From NCBI GenBank assembly GCA_034336665.1, contig JAPFBE010000013.1:20811056-20875055 (forward strand): a DNA stretch of 64,000 nt, written 5' to 3'. Below, one piece after another: positions 52,966 through 64,000 of the stretch (the stretch's first letter is position 1; the number at the start of each line of letters is the position of its first letter). The position numbers and the translations under genes were made by a program. The notes beneath the pieces were generated by a model. The model saw nothing but the letters and a program-made list of their open reading frames with translations, did not search any database and had not been told where the DNA came from. The DNA is from Luscinia megarhynchos. Its lineage: Eukaryota > Chordata > Aves > Passeriformes > Turdidae.

Positions 52966-55624
52966 GTCCAAATGTAATTCTCCAAAAATAATCTAATTGT
53001 AAATGCTTCTGCTCTATTGAAGCTCGTTATCCTAAGCACTCCCTCCCCACCTCCTTCCTGGAATGGCTCCTTTCACACCCCCTTGTCAGGTTTCCCCAAG
53101 ACTGGAAGCTCTTTAGGGAAAAGACTTAATGACTTCCTTGTGTTTGCTTTGCAGCAGAGGTCTTGTGGAGCAGGATAATAATCTGTGTGATCATTTAATT
53201 TAGAATAGATTGCACCACATACAGAGGCAAGGCTGAATTAAACTTGCATAAGCAATCTACATTGTGCTATTTGCTGTGGGTTTTATTAACAGTACAACTT
53301 CTTTAATACAGTGGTTAGTGCAATATCACTGTCATAAAATCCTCTCCTTCTTCCTACCCCAAAATCCAGTGTGTGGTGTATATTTGCCCTTGTTAAACAT
53401 TGGACATGTTGCAGGCCTTGGTTGTCACAACACGGCAGAGAAACAGGTCAGCAGTAAGTTGTTAGAACCTCAAAATGAAAGAATATACCAACGGGTTTAA
53501 TTGCTCAAACTCCTGGTTCTCCCACTCCCTCACAGGCTTTCTGCCCCATGGGCCAAAAGGGGAGAGGTGTCCCAAACCTGGTTCATTCCCTGCCTGTTTC
53601 TTTGCCCTCACCTACAACACCAACTCCTTAATTCTCCTTTTCAGTCCTATGTGTCCTCTAGCTCTTTAGTAAAAATTTCAAAGAGCTTGGATAAATGCCA
53701 GTGTTATATCCCCCCCACATCCTTGCCCATCAGTCCTGATGTTCCCTCATGCATCTCTCCAGCCTGTGCATGTGCTTCTTCCTTTGGTTTCCAGCCACAG
53801 TCCAGCACCCGGTCCAGTTCCCTGACCTGTTTGTGTTTCCCTGCTAGTGCTGATTCCCAAGCTCCTCACTCTTCACTTTGCCATTTCTGGATGGGTTGCT
53901 ATGCCCTCCACTTCTGCAGCTTAAAGGATTGCTTGCAAATGGTATTTATTGTGCTTTCACACCATAGTTGCTGTCACTACAGCCAGTATTTGAGTGCAGT
54001 GTCTAAAATGTGTCATTCAGGTGCAAGGAATCTTCTATCCTGCTTCCTGCAAGCCAGGATGCCCTCGTGACAGCATTGTTAAAATACTCTGTATCCATGG
54101 GGTTTTTCAGTACCTGACTGCATAAAGCCCTATTTTATGGCCATAAAGATGTCATGGCTGACCCTGTTTGGAGGAGTATACTGGACTAGACACCTGCTGG
54201 GACTCTTCCCAATCTGACTTGTCCTGCACTGATTGCTGGATGTGAAATAAACAGAACTTTTCTGGCTGGCACAACCTGCAAACTGAAAAAAAAACTTTGA
54301 TTCATACCTGTACCATCTAAGCAAGATATGCCTGCTTGGCCTCAGTAGCTTTATTTTTTTTTTTACAAAACTCACCTGTTTTCACAGTGGTAGCCAAAAT
54401 GACATTCAGTCAGCTTCAGGATTATCTGTGCGCAGCAGCTTGCAGAATCAGTAAAGACTCCTCGAAGAAGCTACCACAGCTCTTGTCAGATAAGATTCAC
54501 GTGAGATTCAGATCCTGCTGATATTGATTCCCTTCTGCCCAGCCTTTACCTTCCCTGTCCCCTCTTCCAATAGTATGGAAAAAGGTGGAACATCCACCTG
54601 CACAGCCCACAGAGATGTGAGCTTAGTCTGCAGGGAATTTTTGCCATGCAAATCACATCTGCAATGGATTTTATACAGCAAAACATTCTGACTCCAAGGG
54701 TGGGTGGTAGCATAATAACTCTCTCATCTGCTGGTTAGCTGTCATATTGGTCCAAGTCCTTCTGCTTTACCTCAGGCATAATCTGGTGTAGAGGAGCTCT
54801 CTCTATTTGGCAGAATTGTGACTTCAGACACCGTATCCCATAAAGCAGGCTGATTGGATAAATCCAGCAGCCTGCCAAATTCTCTTTAAAATTACTGTTT
54901 TGATCCTGTTTAGCTTTAATTAAATTTTGGTCATGTTAGAACACAAGTTTTGCAGCTTGTCACTGGAAGGATAGATCCTGATGCCATTTTCTTCTGCTCA
55001 GTATTGGGCAATTGGTGCTGCCCATGAGGAGAGGAGATGGGGGTTTTAGATGAGGAGGGTGACTTGTGCAGGGGTGCCTGAGAGAGAAAGGTTGTGGAGG
55101 GGGCCAGAGGATCATACTGCCATACCTCACCTTGTCGTGTCTCCCCAAAGTCTTCACACTGCACCACGCACAGGGAGTCCCAGGGGCTCATCTGGGTGGA
55201 GCAGTATCAGGAAATAGGAGAGGAAAAATATCCATTGAGAAAAAGGGCATCAATTCTCCAAAGTGTCTTTATGCTTTTTAGAGTAACCCATTCATATTTT
55301 CATGCCAAGAAGCAGTGGAGCAGCAGGGCTGTCATTATCTCTGTCCCTCCTTCCTTCCCCAGAAAATGATCCTGTCTGCTCTGTGGGGAACTGTGCTGCT
55401 GGGGCTGTCACCATGCCCTCCTGTGAGGCACAGCCCTTCAGTAGCTGGGGCTGTAAAGCCATTCATCAGAGTGGCCCTAGATCTCAGAGAGGCTGGTTCA
55501 GCGCCTGCCACGGACACCTCTGGGGGCAGGGACGGGGAGTTCTTTTCCTTCTGCACTACTGGAAGGGAGCAAAGCATCCTGGAGGCAAGGCTGGCTGTGG
55601 GAACAGTTGCTGAATTTGAACAGG

Positions 55625-55650
55625 AGGAGAGGTTCTATGATTCTATGAAC
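55625..55650 (+). mobile_element. Possible CR1 tail remnant
   Basis: AGGTTCTATGATTCTATGAA matches the terminal octamer repeats of CR1. Nothing CR1-like precedes it, so it could be a chance match or a severely truncated insertion. Confidence 0.3.
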
Positions 55651-56411
55651 CAAACCCAAATGTTAATGCTCTTCTCAAGCAGTGCCCACCCTTCTCTTAT
55701 TTCTCCTCACCACCCCAGCCTGAGGATCCTCAGCAAACAAGATCCCTCCTTAGCAACAGTCTGCTGCAGCATCAGCTCTTTCTGTGCTGTCTGTGCCCCT
55801 CTTCTTCCCTCCCACCACCTCTGTCCTGAAGGGTTTTTGTGGTCCTTGCATCATCAGTATTGTCCTTCTGAGATTCCTTCTCCAACCTGGCTGTCTGGCT
55901 CAGGGGTGTTTGCACAGCTGGCGACAGGAATATGCTCATCTCACAGCTAGCAGGCATCTTCAATCCTCTTTTTCTGTCTGGGGCAAGAGGCTGTCTGCAC
56001 ACACGTGCATGCAGTGAACAGAAAGGGCTGGCTGTGGCTCCCTCCTGTCGCTCACTGGCCTCTGGCCCAGTGCCCAGTGTTGCCACCCCACAGACTGTTC
56101 TCACTGGGCAGTGGCACTGGCCACCTCTCCTCTCCCAGCTGCAGTGTGACTGAGCAGCAGACATCTGTGTCTCTGGGGAGGATGCTCGCTGGGGAGACCC
56201 AAGGCTTCCTAAATGGACTTGGACAGTCCTAATTGCCTCTGGCTGAGATGCCTGTGTACCCCACAACACACACCAAGCACTTAAGTCTCACTAAAGAGTG
56301 TTGCCTCTGCCAAATTTTGACTTTCTAGCCTGGAGGCATGACCCATGAGTAGTGCAAGAACACTCCAGGAGATTGTTTCTATTTTAAGAAAAATAGCAGA
56401 AGATTCCATTT

Positions 56412-56413
<2 letters not shown>

Positions 56414-56451
<38 letters not shown>
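56414..56451. repeat. Poly-T run, 38 bases
   Basis: A pure T homopolymer. Read on the minus strand it would be a poly(A) tail, but I see no AATAAA just ahead of it on that strand and no target-site duplication, so I leave it as a simple repeat. Confidence 0.95.
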
Positions 56452-56452
<1 letters not shown>

Positions 56453-59173
56453 TTTCCCCCAGAAATTGTTGTTCCAGGAGCCTGGGCTGCTCCTTTTTCT
56501 TCCTCATGCTTCTGGTTTGCATGGGCCTTGGAGTAATGTCATCCTCATTAGGTTTGCTGCTACTCCACCTGTCAGACTTGGGTCACTGGGACCACAGTTT
56601 TTTCTACAATATGATTGAGATGGTTTAATTTCACGAGTCACGTTTCCTTCAAAGGACAAGGAAGCTAAAAGTGTTTCAACCACTTTTACTTAAAAGCACT
56701 GGAATGCTGATCTGAGGCAAGACTGACAAAATTATGGCCCCAACAGTGAGCCAAGAAATTAAGCTGCATTCTGGTACTCTTCATTATAGCTTTTAGAGGT
56801 ACTTTAACCACTATATACAGACACACCATGAAGTGATATCAAGTGAAAATTGTTGGGGTGGATGCAGCATTTATGTATTTCCTTGGCTGTGAACTGAAGT
56901 CTCTCTGCTTTCTGTCTGCCTTGAAGTCTTACCTCCTCCAGGCCTCCCCCCTTTCTCCCCTTCACCCCCTCAAGATGAGTCTCACTCATCTACTTGCCTC
57001 AGTGAACTTTGCTTTTCCTATGGTTTCTTGTGAACTTTTCAATGCCAACCTCTATTCTGGGCTATCTGCTGGGACAGAAAATGTTGAGAACTGCTGCTGC
57101 CTCCCTGGATTTCTCCCCTGCATCCCTGGAGCAGATGTGTAGCACTGTAAGGTGTGGCTCAGAACAGCATCTTCCTGTCTCATTGCCATTTACATGCTGC
57201 TCAGGTTTTAGAACCTCACATTAAGTTTTTTTCCTGAAGAAGCAAACAACAGCTTCATCAGAGTAATCTGCAGTGCACTCACAGTTGCACAAGTGTTATG
57301 CTGCTCCAGGCTAATTTATTTGTTCCTATTAAGCCAAGTCTCTGAAAGATAGAAATCAGAAATTACTGTGTGCAGGAATTATTTTCAATTTTGGGGCCAT
57401 TTTCTCCCAGGGATTAATTGTGGAGTGAGAACTGTGGGCCCAGGGCTGTGGTGCCAAGGTAGCTGGGCCACCACAACTCCTTGAAGGCACAGAGTGGGTT
57501 CCTTGTGGCTGGTGGCTGGTGAAGAGGAGCAAAGGGGTTTTGTGAGGGAATGTCTCACCATGGAAAATGCCTGAAAGTCAAGAGCCCAGACCATCTGGCT
57601 TGCTAGATCTGATGAACAGCAGATATTCTTTCAAACATCTGAAAGCCTGTAATACTTTCACTGTTGTTCTCCTGTACAACACTTACTGATCATTTGCCCA
57701 ATACTAATGCAGAATGGCCCTCTTCTTCACTCCTTTTAATTATGCTGCACATAGCAACTTTCCATGCCAGTGCCCTGATTCCTGCTGAACATTTTCAGAA
57801 GTGTTAAACTGGAACTAGAACACAGGGGAACAAAATGTCTTCGTTGAACCCTGCCTCTTAAAATTGAAATCTCCTCTGGTTTAGAGCTTGTACTCAAAAT
57901 TGGACAAGGAATTCCTGCAGGAGGAGCCCTGTTCTGCTCAGGTAGGTCTTAGTCTGATGTGTCCCAGCCCAGAGCTGAGGTTGCACATACAGGTAACACC
58001 TCTCATGAGCGGGTTTGGGGACTGAGGGCTCTGACCAGCCCTGAGGGTCTGTGGGCCCTGCTGAGCTCCTGTGCAGTAGGAGGACAGGTCACTTGGATTA
58101 TGTCAGCATCCAGGAGAGACAGCTGAGATGAGCACCATCCTGAGCTGGGCATACCTGGAGTAAGAGGAACCTATTTCCCAGTACACAGGCAAGACCTACA
58201 GCATGGGATGACTGCAGCTGGAGTGGCACAGACTTTGTTCCTGCTGGTGGCAAGGGGGATGGGGGCCCAGGAGGCTATCACAGAGCCCATGGGGTGATGG
58301 CACAGGGCACAGAGCAGTGATGACAGCCCACAGGCCTGTCTGTGGGATGTGAGGGGTAAAGGTGGTGCTGCTCAGAGTGAGAACAGATGCACAGTGGCTC
58401 TGGAAATATATTTAAGAAGAGATTTTCTATGTAGCAGGTGTTCTGTGGTGTTTGATACAACCTCCTGTCTTTTTCCCTCCTGCCAGAGGCAAGGCTGGAT
58501 TGTGTCCCACAGCAGTGGGTGGCCCTGGAGCAGCATCTTCCCATTCCCTCCTGGAGCAGCACCTCTGCCTGGTCCTGGTGGTGGAGGACAAAGCTGCAGC
58601 ACATGGCTGCAAACCAGGACACTGGGAGGGTGTGAGCAGCCTGGCCCCACAGCCCATGGACAGCCTGGTCCCACATAAGGGCTGTGCTCCAAGGAACAGG
58701 GCAGCTGCCCTAGAGCAAACCCAGCCCTCTGGGTGGCAGCATGGTGAGCACCTCTGTGGCTCAGCCTGAGGGGCAACTTAGAAAATGCAGAATTCCAGAA
58801 GAGGTTTCTAATCCTACTAATGACCAATGCCCTAAGGGAAAAAAAGGTATCCTGCACTGGTTTCCCTGTCTAACACAGCTGTGTACAGTCTTCTGACTCA
58901 TATAAACATCATGTGGTTTTTTTCAAATCGATATCTAACTTCTTGGTAGCAATGATAACAGTGTGGCAGTGACTCACCCAGGATAATGATGGTGTTTAAA
59001 AAACAATCTTTGTCAGTGCTGAGTGTTTTCTCTTTTAATTTCACTGTCTGCTTATGAAGGAAGATTAATGCCACTGAATATCTTTTAAGAGAGGCTTTCT
59101 CAGGAATGGGCTCTGTGTGCACAGCTCTCAAGAAGTCATCACTTGACTATGGTTAGGGGTCTTTTTTCACTGC

Positions 59174-59733
59174 TGTGTTGTGGTTCAACCCCAGCCTAAT
59201 CTAAGCCACACAGCCATTCACTCTCTTCCCTCCAGTGGAAAGGTGGAAAGAACCAGAAGAAAAAACAGCAAGAGGGTTGAGATAAAGACAGTTTAATAGG
59301 TAAAGCAAATGCTGCATATGCAAGCAAAGCAAAACAAGGAATTAATTTACCACTACCCATGGTCAGGCAGGTGTTCAGTAATGCCAAGGGAAACAGGGAT
59401 CCATCACAGGTTTTGGGAAGATGAACACCATGACTCCTAAGGGCTCCCCTTCCTCCTTCTCCCTCTGGCTTTATATGCTGAGCATGATGCAATCTGGTCT
59501 GGAATATCCCTGTAGTCAGCTGGGGTCAGCTGTCCCAGCTGTGTCCCCTCCCAACCCACTCACTGGTGGGGCAGTGTGAGAGGGAGAAAAGGCCTCAACT
59601 CTGTGTGAGAGCTGCTCAGCAATAATCCAAACGTCCCAGTGTTATCAACACTGTTTCCAGCACAAATCCAAAATACAGTTCTGTACCAGCTACTGTGAAG
59701 AAAATAAATGGTAACCCAGTCAAAACCAGCACA
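59174..59733 (-). mobile_element. Solo LTR of an endogenous retrovirus (passerine type)
   Basis: About 560 bp bounded by TG and CA and carrying the landmarks of an LTR common in songbird genomes. In minus orientation it starts TGTGCTGGTTTTGACTGGG, has a TATA box (CATATAAAG, plus-strand 59,469-59,477), an ATTAAA poly(A) signal (59,292-59,297), and ends TTGAACCACAACA. There is no internal retroviral coding on either side, so it is a solo LTR left by recombination. No clear target-site duplication is visible. It points in the same direction as DRD3, about 9 kb upstream. Confidence 0.88.
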
Positions 59734-59943
59734 TGCCATAATGCATGTTTCTGGTTTGGCTACTCACAAACTTTCCCTGTGGTTGGTCTCTGGTGGACAC
59801 AGCCTCAAGGTTTTGATGCTTTCAGAACCAGCCCTCTCTGTAACATGAAGGGCCTGAAGAGCATTTCAGGTGCTGCTCATCCCACAGGCTTGTCCACCTG
59901 GCTTTCTCCAGCAGTCTGAAGATGAGCCAGCCTGCCCAGGCAG

Positions 59944-60045
59944 CCATAAAATCATAAAATGGTTGGAAGGGACCTTAAAGATCATCTAGTTCCCCAAGCT
60001 GAAGCCCCATGTCCAATTTAAATTCCTGCTCTTGAGTGGGGTGAT
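59944..60045 (-). mobile_element. CR1 LINE 3'-end fragment
   Basis: About 100 bp, reverse complement of the CR1 3' end: AAATCATAAAATGGTTGGAA, GGGACCTTAAAGATCATCTA and AAGCCCCATGTCCAA. Confidence 0.88.
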
Positions 60046-63000
60046 TGCAGTTCCACTCCAAAAGGCAGAAATCAGGAAATATAAATGCTAGTTCTATGTG
60101 GTTTTGCCTTTGGCATAGGAGAGACACAAAATGATACTAATGCTTCTCAGTGGCTGCCCCATTGCCTTGTGCTTACATTACTGTTCCAAGCAAGGTGTGG
60201 ACTGGCTATAGTATGTTTGCATGGAGGAACTTTGCATTTATGGCATGAACGTGTTAGTCAAAGGAGGGAAACTTTCAGATATGCAGAAAAAAAGCTCCAA
60301 CATTGATTAACTATAAATAGATCCCAAAAAGTCAGGCAAGACACCAAATACAGTGAGAGAACTAGTTGTTTTTCTAACCTTTTCTCTTTCAATGCAGAAC
60401 ATGAATCTTCTCAGTCCCTTATTAGAGGTGTCCATGTCTGAGTTTGTTCCAGTGTGCCTCCTGGGAGGGGCCAGAGCTGCTCCACACTGGTGACACAGCT
60501 GTCCCACTGCTCTGCAGCAGTGCAGGAGACCTGGGCCACAGCTGGGCTGGGAGGCCATGGGTATCCTGCAGCCCAGCCTGTCACACCTGGGCTTTGCAAG
60601 CTCCCTACTCTATGCCAGAGTAGAAACCTTGCTCAGTGCTTTATTTATTGGGTGGGGTTTTTTGTTTTTTCCATTTTTTCCCCACAATGGAAGTTTCACA
60701 TGAGTTATTCCTTCTGTAACACAAAAGGCTACAAACTTCTAAATGTCCAGAGTTTATTACAGCACTCTGCAAGACTGGTCTTCATTCTGGGGATGGAGAG
60801 AACTAAACTGCTCTTACTCATCCTGCTTGCCAGCTACTCGTGTCTCGATGGGTCAGTGCTTGTCACTGTGGGCCAGCCACAGTAATTAATTTCTTGCCTA
60901 AGCCTTCCTTGGGATACTAAATATTTCCATAAAAGTTCTTGCTGTCTGTATGCTTCCCTACAGATTCTGAAAGTCTATCAACATGTTAGAGGGAAAGTTT
61001 AAATTATTTCAAGCACTAAGGACATTTGCAGTAAAGGAAATGCATACTTTGATGCATAGGAATGAGGGGTGATCTGTCATTTGCTGACATGGATTTGTAA
61101 TGACAGAAAAGGGGAGATATTACTTTAGAAAATTCTCCAGGAATTTTCTTTTAGAAACCAAAGGAGATGTAGTTGATAAACATAACAAATATATATTAGG
61201 TTCAGGAGAGGCTCCTCCAAAGGGGGAAAATGGGATTGAGCTGCCATGCAGCAGCTGCTGACCCATTCCTGTTGCAGTCAGGAAGAGGTGCTGGTGCTTT
61301 GGTCCTGTCTGGGATGGGGCTGAATGTGAGGCTGGACATTGCCACACCAGTTGGCTCAAGATGGAGCTTTCCCCAAGAACTCATGGCACCTTGCTGCTGC
61401 CCTGTTGGGTTTTTTGCTGGAAGAGAAAGCTGCTGGCTCCAACCAGCAGATACAATGAGTGGGCAAATGGGGAATTAAAGCTCTGAGTTCAACCTGTACA
61501 TCAAACAAAGATCACTCCCATAGGGTGGCCAGATAGGTCTGTAGCTGTTTTGGCTGGAGGATAGTTCAAGAGTAGGTGCAAAAAGAGAGGTGTTTCTTGG
61601 TGGCCTTTCCCAAAGAGTCCTCTCCAAAGAATGCCCAGTCATATTTTTTAGAGGAATGCTTTCAAGACCATGCCTCAGAAGGTCCATGGCTTATGAACCG
61701 TGCATGTAGCTGACAAATGTGTGCTTGCCACCCTTGAGACCCTGCAGATCCTAACTCCAGACACTCAAGAGACAGAAGGTGCAGAGGGCACCAAGAAGAG
61801 CAGCAGCTCTGCAGTACCACCATCAGTGCCAGGAACTCAGGAGAATGCCAGCACCTAAATTTCTTTGGAGTTTATTCAAACATCACCCCAGGCTGGTGCA
61901 GGATGGTTTTGTAACATTTTTCTGTCTCACATAGAATTGCAGACTAATGGCCTTGTTAAAATACTTGGGATTATGATCTGATTTTCTCCCAAGCATCTGT
62001 TTATACATTTTATTAATGGTTACTAATTAAGTTGCTAGAATGAAGTCCTTTGGAGACTGTCCAAAGACATAAACCCAAATAAGCCTGGGCACTGTGATGA
62101 AACACAGTCACTAAAATATCTTCCCAAAAGCCATGTAAACAGATTGAAAATGGACCAAAGAAAGGTCTGATGAAAAGGAGTGGGTGGGAAAATATATGGA
62201 TTGAGGTAGGTGTCATCTAAAACCTATGGGAAGTGTGGAGAGGAAGCAGGATTTAAATGCCTTGAAATTTGTTTTGTGCATGAGATCTTAAAATCAGAAA
62301 CCTTTATTTATGGCCAGCTCAGGCTGCTAATGCAGTTCTCAGCCAAGGGGCACTTGGGAGACCTCAGCCCTAAGCTGTCACACCAAGGCCATGGAGCATC
62401 CTGGAAGCCAAAAGCAGCTCTGAAGTCAAGCTAATGACCTCAGTGTGCTGGATTGTAAATCCCCTTGGAGGCAAGACTGTCTAGCTTTAAAAGGAGATTG
62501 TGCAGGCAAAAGATAAAAATTAAGAGCAGGAAAATTAAGAGCACGTGCAGGTGCTCTGTTAAGGTGGGGAAGGAGGTGATGAGAGGTGTCAACAGCACAA
62601 GCTGCATTTGCTGTCAGGACCAAAGGAGCCCCTGCCATGGCTTTCCCCAAGCTCCTGTCCTGGAGATTGTTTGGCATGAGGGGGTGAATGCACCAGAGGA
62701 AATGCACATTGAGTGAAGAAACAATATAATTTGACTGATGCTGGAGAACTCCCAGCTGGCAAGCCCATCCTCCAAAGCAGTGGCCACTCTCTGAAAGTTT
62801 GGAGAAGCTGCCTTTGGGCACCCTGGAGCAAGCCTTTCCAGGCAGGACACAAAGAACTGGCGGTGGGCAGGGCTGCCACAAGTGTTCAGGGCTCAGCTGT
62901 GTGACTGACTTTGCAGAAATGTGCTAACAATTTTTCTTCTGTAAAGCTCTGAGGGAATTTCAAGAACCAAGAAAACACAAGAAGCAGCAAACTTTAGAGA

Positions 63001-64000
63001 TGCCTTGCCAGCTTGCTTAAGACCAGGGCTTAGGCAAAGGCAAGGCAGCTGCTGCCCAAATCCCTGGGGCAGGCTGAACTCCTGTGGGCTGCAGAGCTGC
63101 TCTCTGCTGGGAGCTGGGGTGGGCATAGAGGTGTCACAAAACCCAGAGCTTTGTGACATGGGGTGGCAGGTCATAAATTTCAGGATCTGTTGGGCTGAGA
63201 TACTTTCTTCCTTGTTGGAGTCAGTGAGTCAGGGGTCAAGAACCTCACACTTCCTCCCATCATCATTAAAGCCATGAGCTTGCAGATGCTTCTCCACTCT
63301 TCCTTCCCCAACAAATCATCAGAGTGGTATCTTTATGGCTTATTTCCACCTCAGGAGATACAGAAGGGGATGTCTCCCTCCCTGCAACTGCTAAACTGGG
63401 GACTAGAAATGCATTTGCAGACATATGCAGCTGGCTGCAGGTTGATGGTGTTCTTGTTTATGCTTATTTCAGAGAATAGCTTTTAGATAATTTCCTAAAT
63501 TCTCTCTGTGATAGCAATGTCTGCTGGGAAGGAACTGTGATAGCTATCACTTGTTTTCCATGGCTTGGTGGCAGAGTGGCCTGGCTGCTCCTGCCAAGGG
63601 GGCTGTGCTGGTGTGTGGCCAGCCCCTCTATGCTTGCTGGTCCAGGTAGGGTCCTAGGAGGATGCTGGGTTTTGATGGCTTTCCTGGGGTTCAGACAGGG
63701 AATGAGAAATCCTGGGGTTTGTCTGAAAAATCTGCAGTGGGGGCAAGTTGCTTTTATCACTCATTCTGTCTGTTAATGCTACAGGCCCTCAAAATCATTT
63801 AAAAAAAAAAAAACAAAAAGGAGAGTTGTGCTGTTGTCTGGGGAAGTTTGGCTTCTGCTGTTTGATTGTTTGTTTGTTTTCTTTCTTTCCTTTGATTGCT
63901 TTGTTTTTAGTCTTTTCCAGACAGCTGGCTCTGCCTCATTCATCAGGCTAATTGATGATGGACAATGTGGCTATATGGAACATAGAACTTGTCTGAATAG

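Larger units (their letters stand above)
50640..64000. other. DNA upstream of DRD3, no gene seen
   Basis: About 13 kb. It holds the repeats listed separately ((TA)n, 20-bp duplication, CR1 pieces, poly-T, solo LTR). Open frames such as 51,321-51,755 (plus), 51,657-52,016 (minus) and 53,501-54,070 (plus) show no known domain. In human the next genes beyond DRD3 are ZNF80 and TIGIT. I find no zinc-finger array or immunoglobulin domain here. Confidence 0.55.

Noticed and set aside
56360..56520. Poly-T run as the poly(A) tail of a minus-strand processed retrocopy
   Set aside because: No poly(A) signal precedes it on that strand, no coding similarity is seen in the adjoining bases, and no target-site duplication is visible.
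1..64000. CRISPR array, operon, phage or other prokaryotic defence system
   Set aside because: The DNA is vertebrate. There are no spaced direct repeats of CRISPR type, no closely packed intron-less genes and no ribosome-binding sites.

Overview
This is vertebrate nuclear DNA, almost certainly avian and most likely passerine. Genes are intron-rich with GT-AG splice sites. The dispersed repeats are mostly 5'-truncated CR1 LINE copies ending in the bird-type TTCTATGATT tail, and one solo LTR is of a kind I know from songbird genomes. The three genes are in the same order and orientation as human 3q13.31: CCDC191 (minus), QTRT2 (plus), DRD3 (minus).

Layout. Positions 1-14,959: CCDC191 on the minus strand. 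Twelve coding exons can be joined with consistent splice phases from the start codon at 14,959 down to the left edge, where the gene runs out of the window. About 662 residues of a longer coiled-coil protein are covered. Positions 14,960-15,098: a 139-bp gap between two divergent start codons, inside a CpG island, which is a bidirectional promoter for CCDC191 and QTRT2. Positions 15,099-27,176 (mRNA to about 28,220): QTRT2 on the plus strand in eight coding exons. Two one-base frame breaks, one in exon 7 and one in exon 8, interrupt an otherwise well conserved gene. Positions 28,230-36,190: intergenic DNA between two convergent 3' ends, with no gene that I can support. Positions 36,196-50,260: DRD3, the dopamine D3 receptor, on the minus strand. 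It has six coding exons that join without a break into 425 residues, plus a probable non-coding first exon in a second CpG island at about 50.2 kb. That island carries a 60-bp GC-rich minisatellite. Positions 50,640-64,000: DNA upstream of DRD3 with no supportable gene, holding a (TA)n tract, CR1 fragments, a 38-base poly-T run and a solo LTR.

The genes are neighbours, not a pathway. QTRT2 is the non-catalytic partner of QTRT1 in queuosine tRNA modification, DRD3 is a Gi-coupled amine receptor, and CCDC191 is poorly characterised. CCDC191 here shows FxxW repeats that resemble the centrin-binding repeats of SFI1. I found no CRISPR array, operon, tRNA, rRNA or unknown multi-gene system. The observations most worth checking are the paired QTRT2 frame breaks, the CCDC191 FxxW repeats, and the minisatellite with its two-unit higher-order pattern next to the DRD3 first exon.
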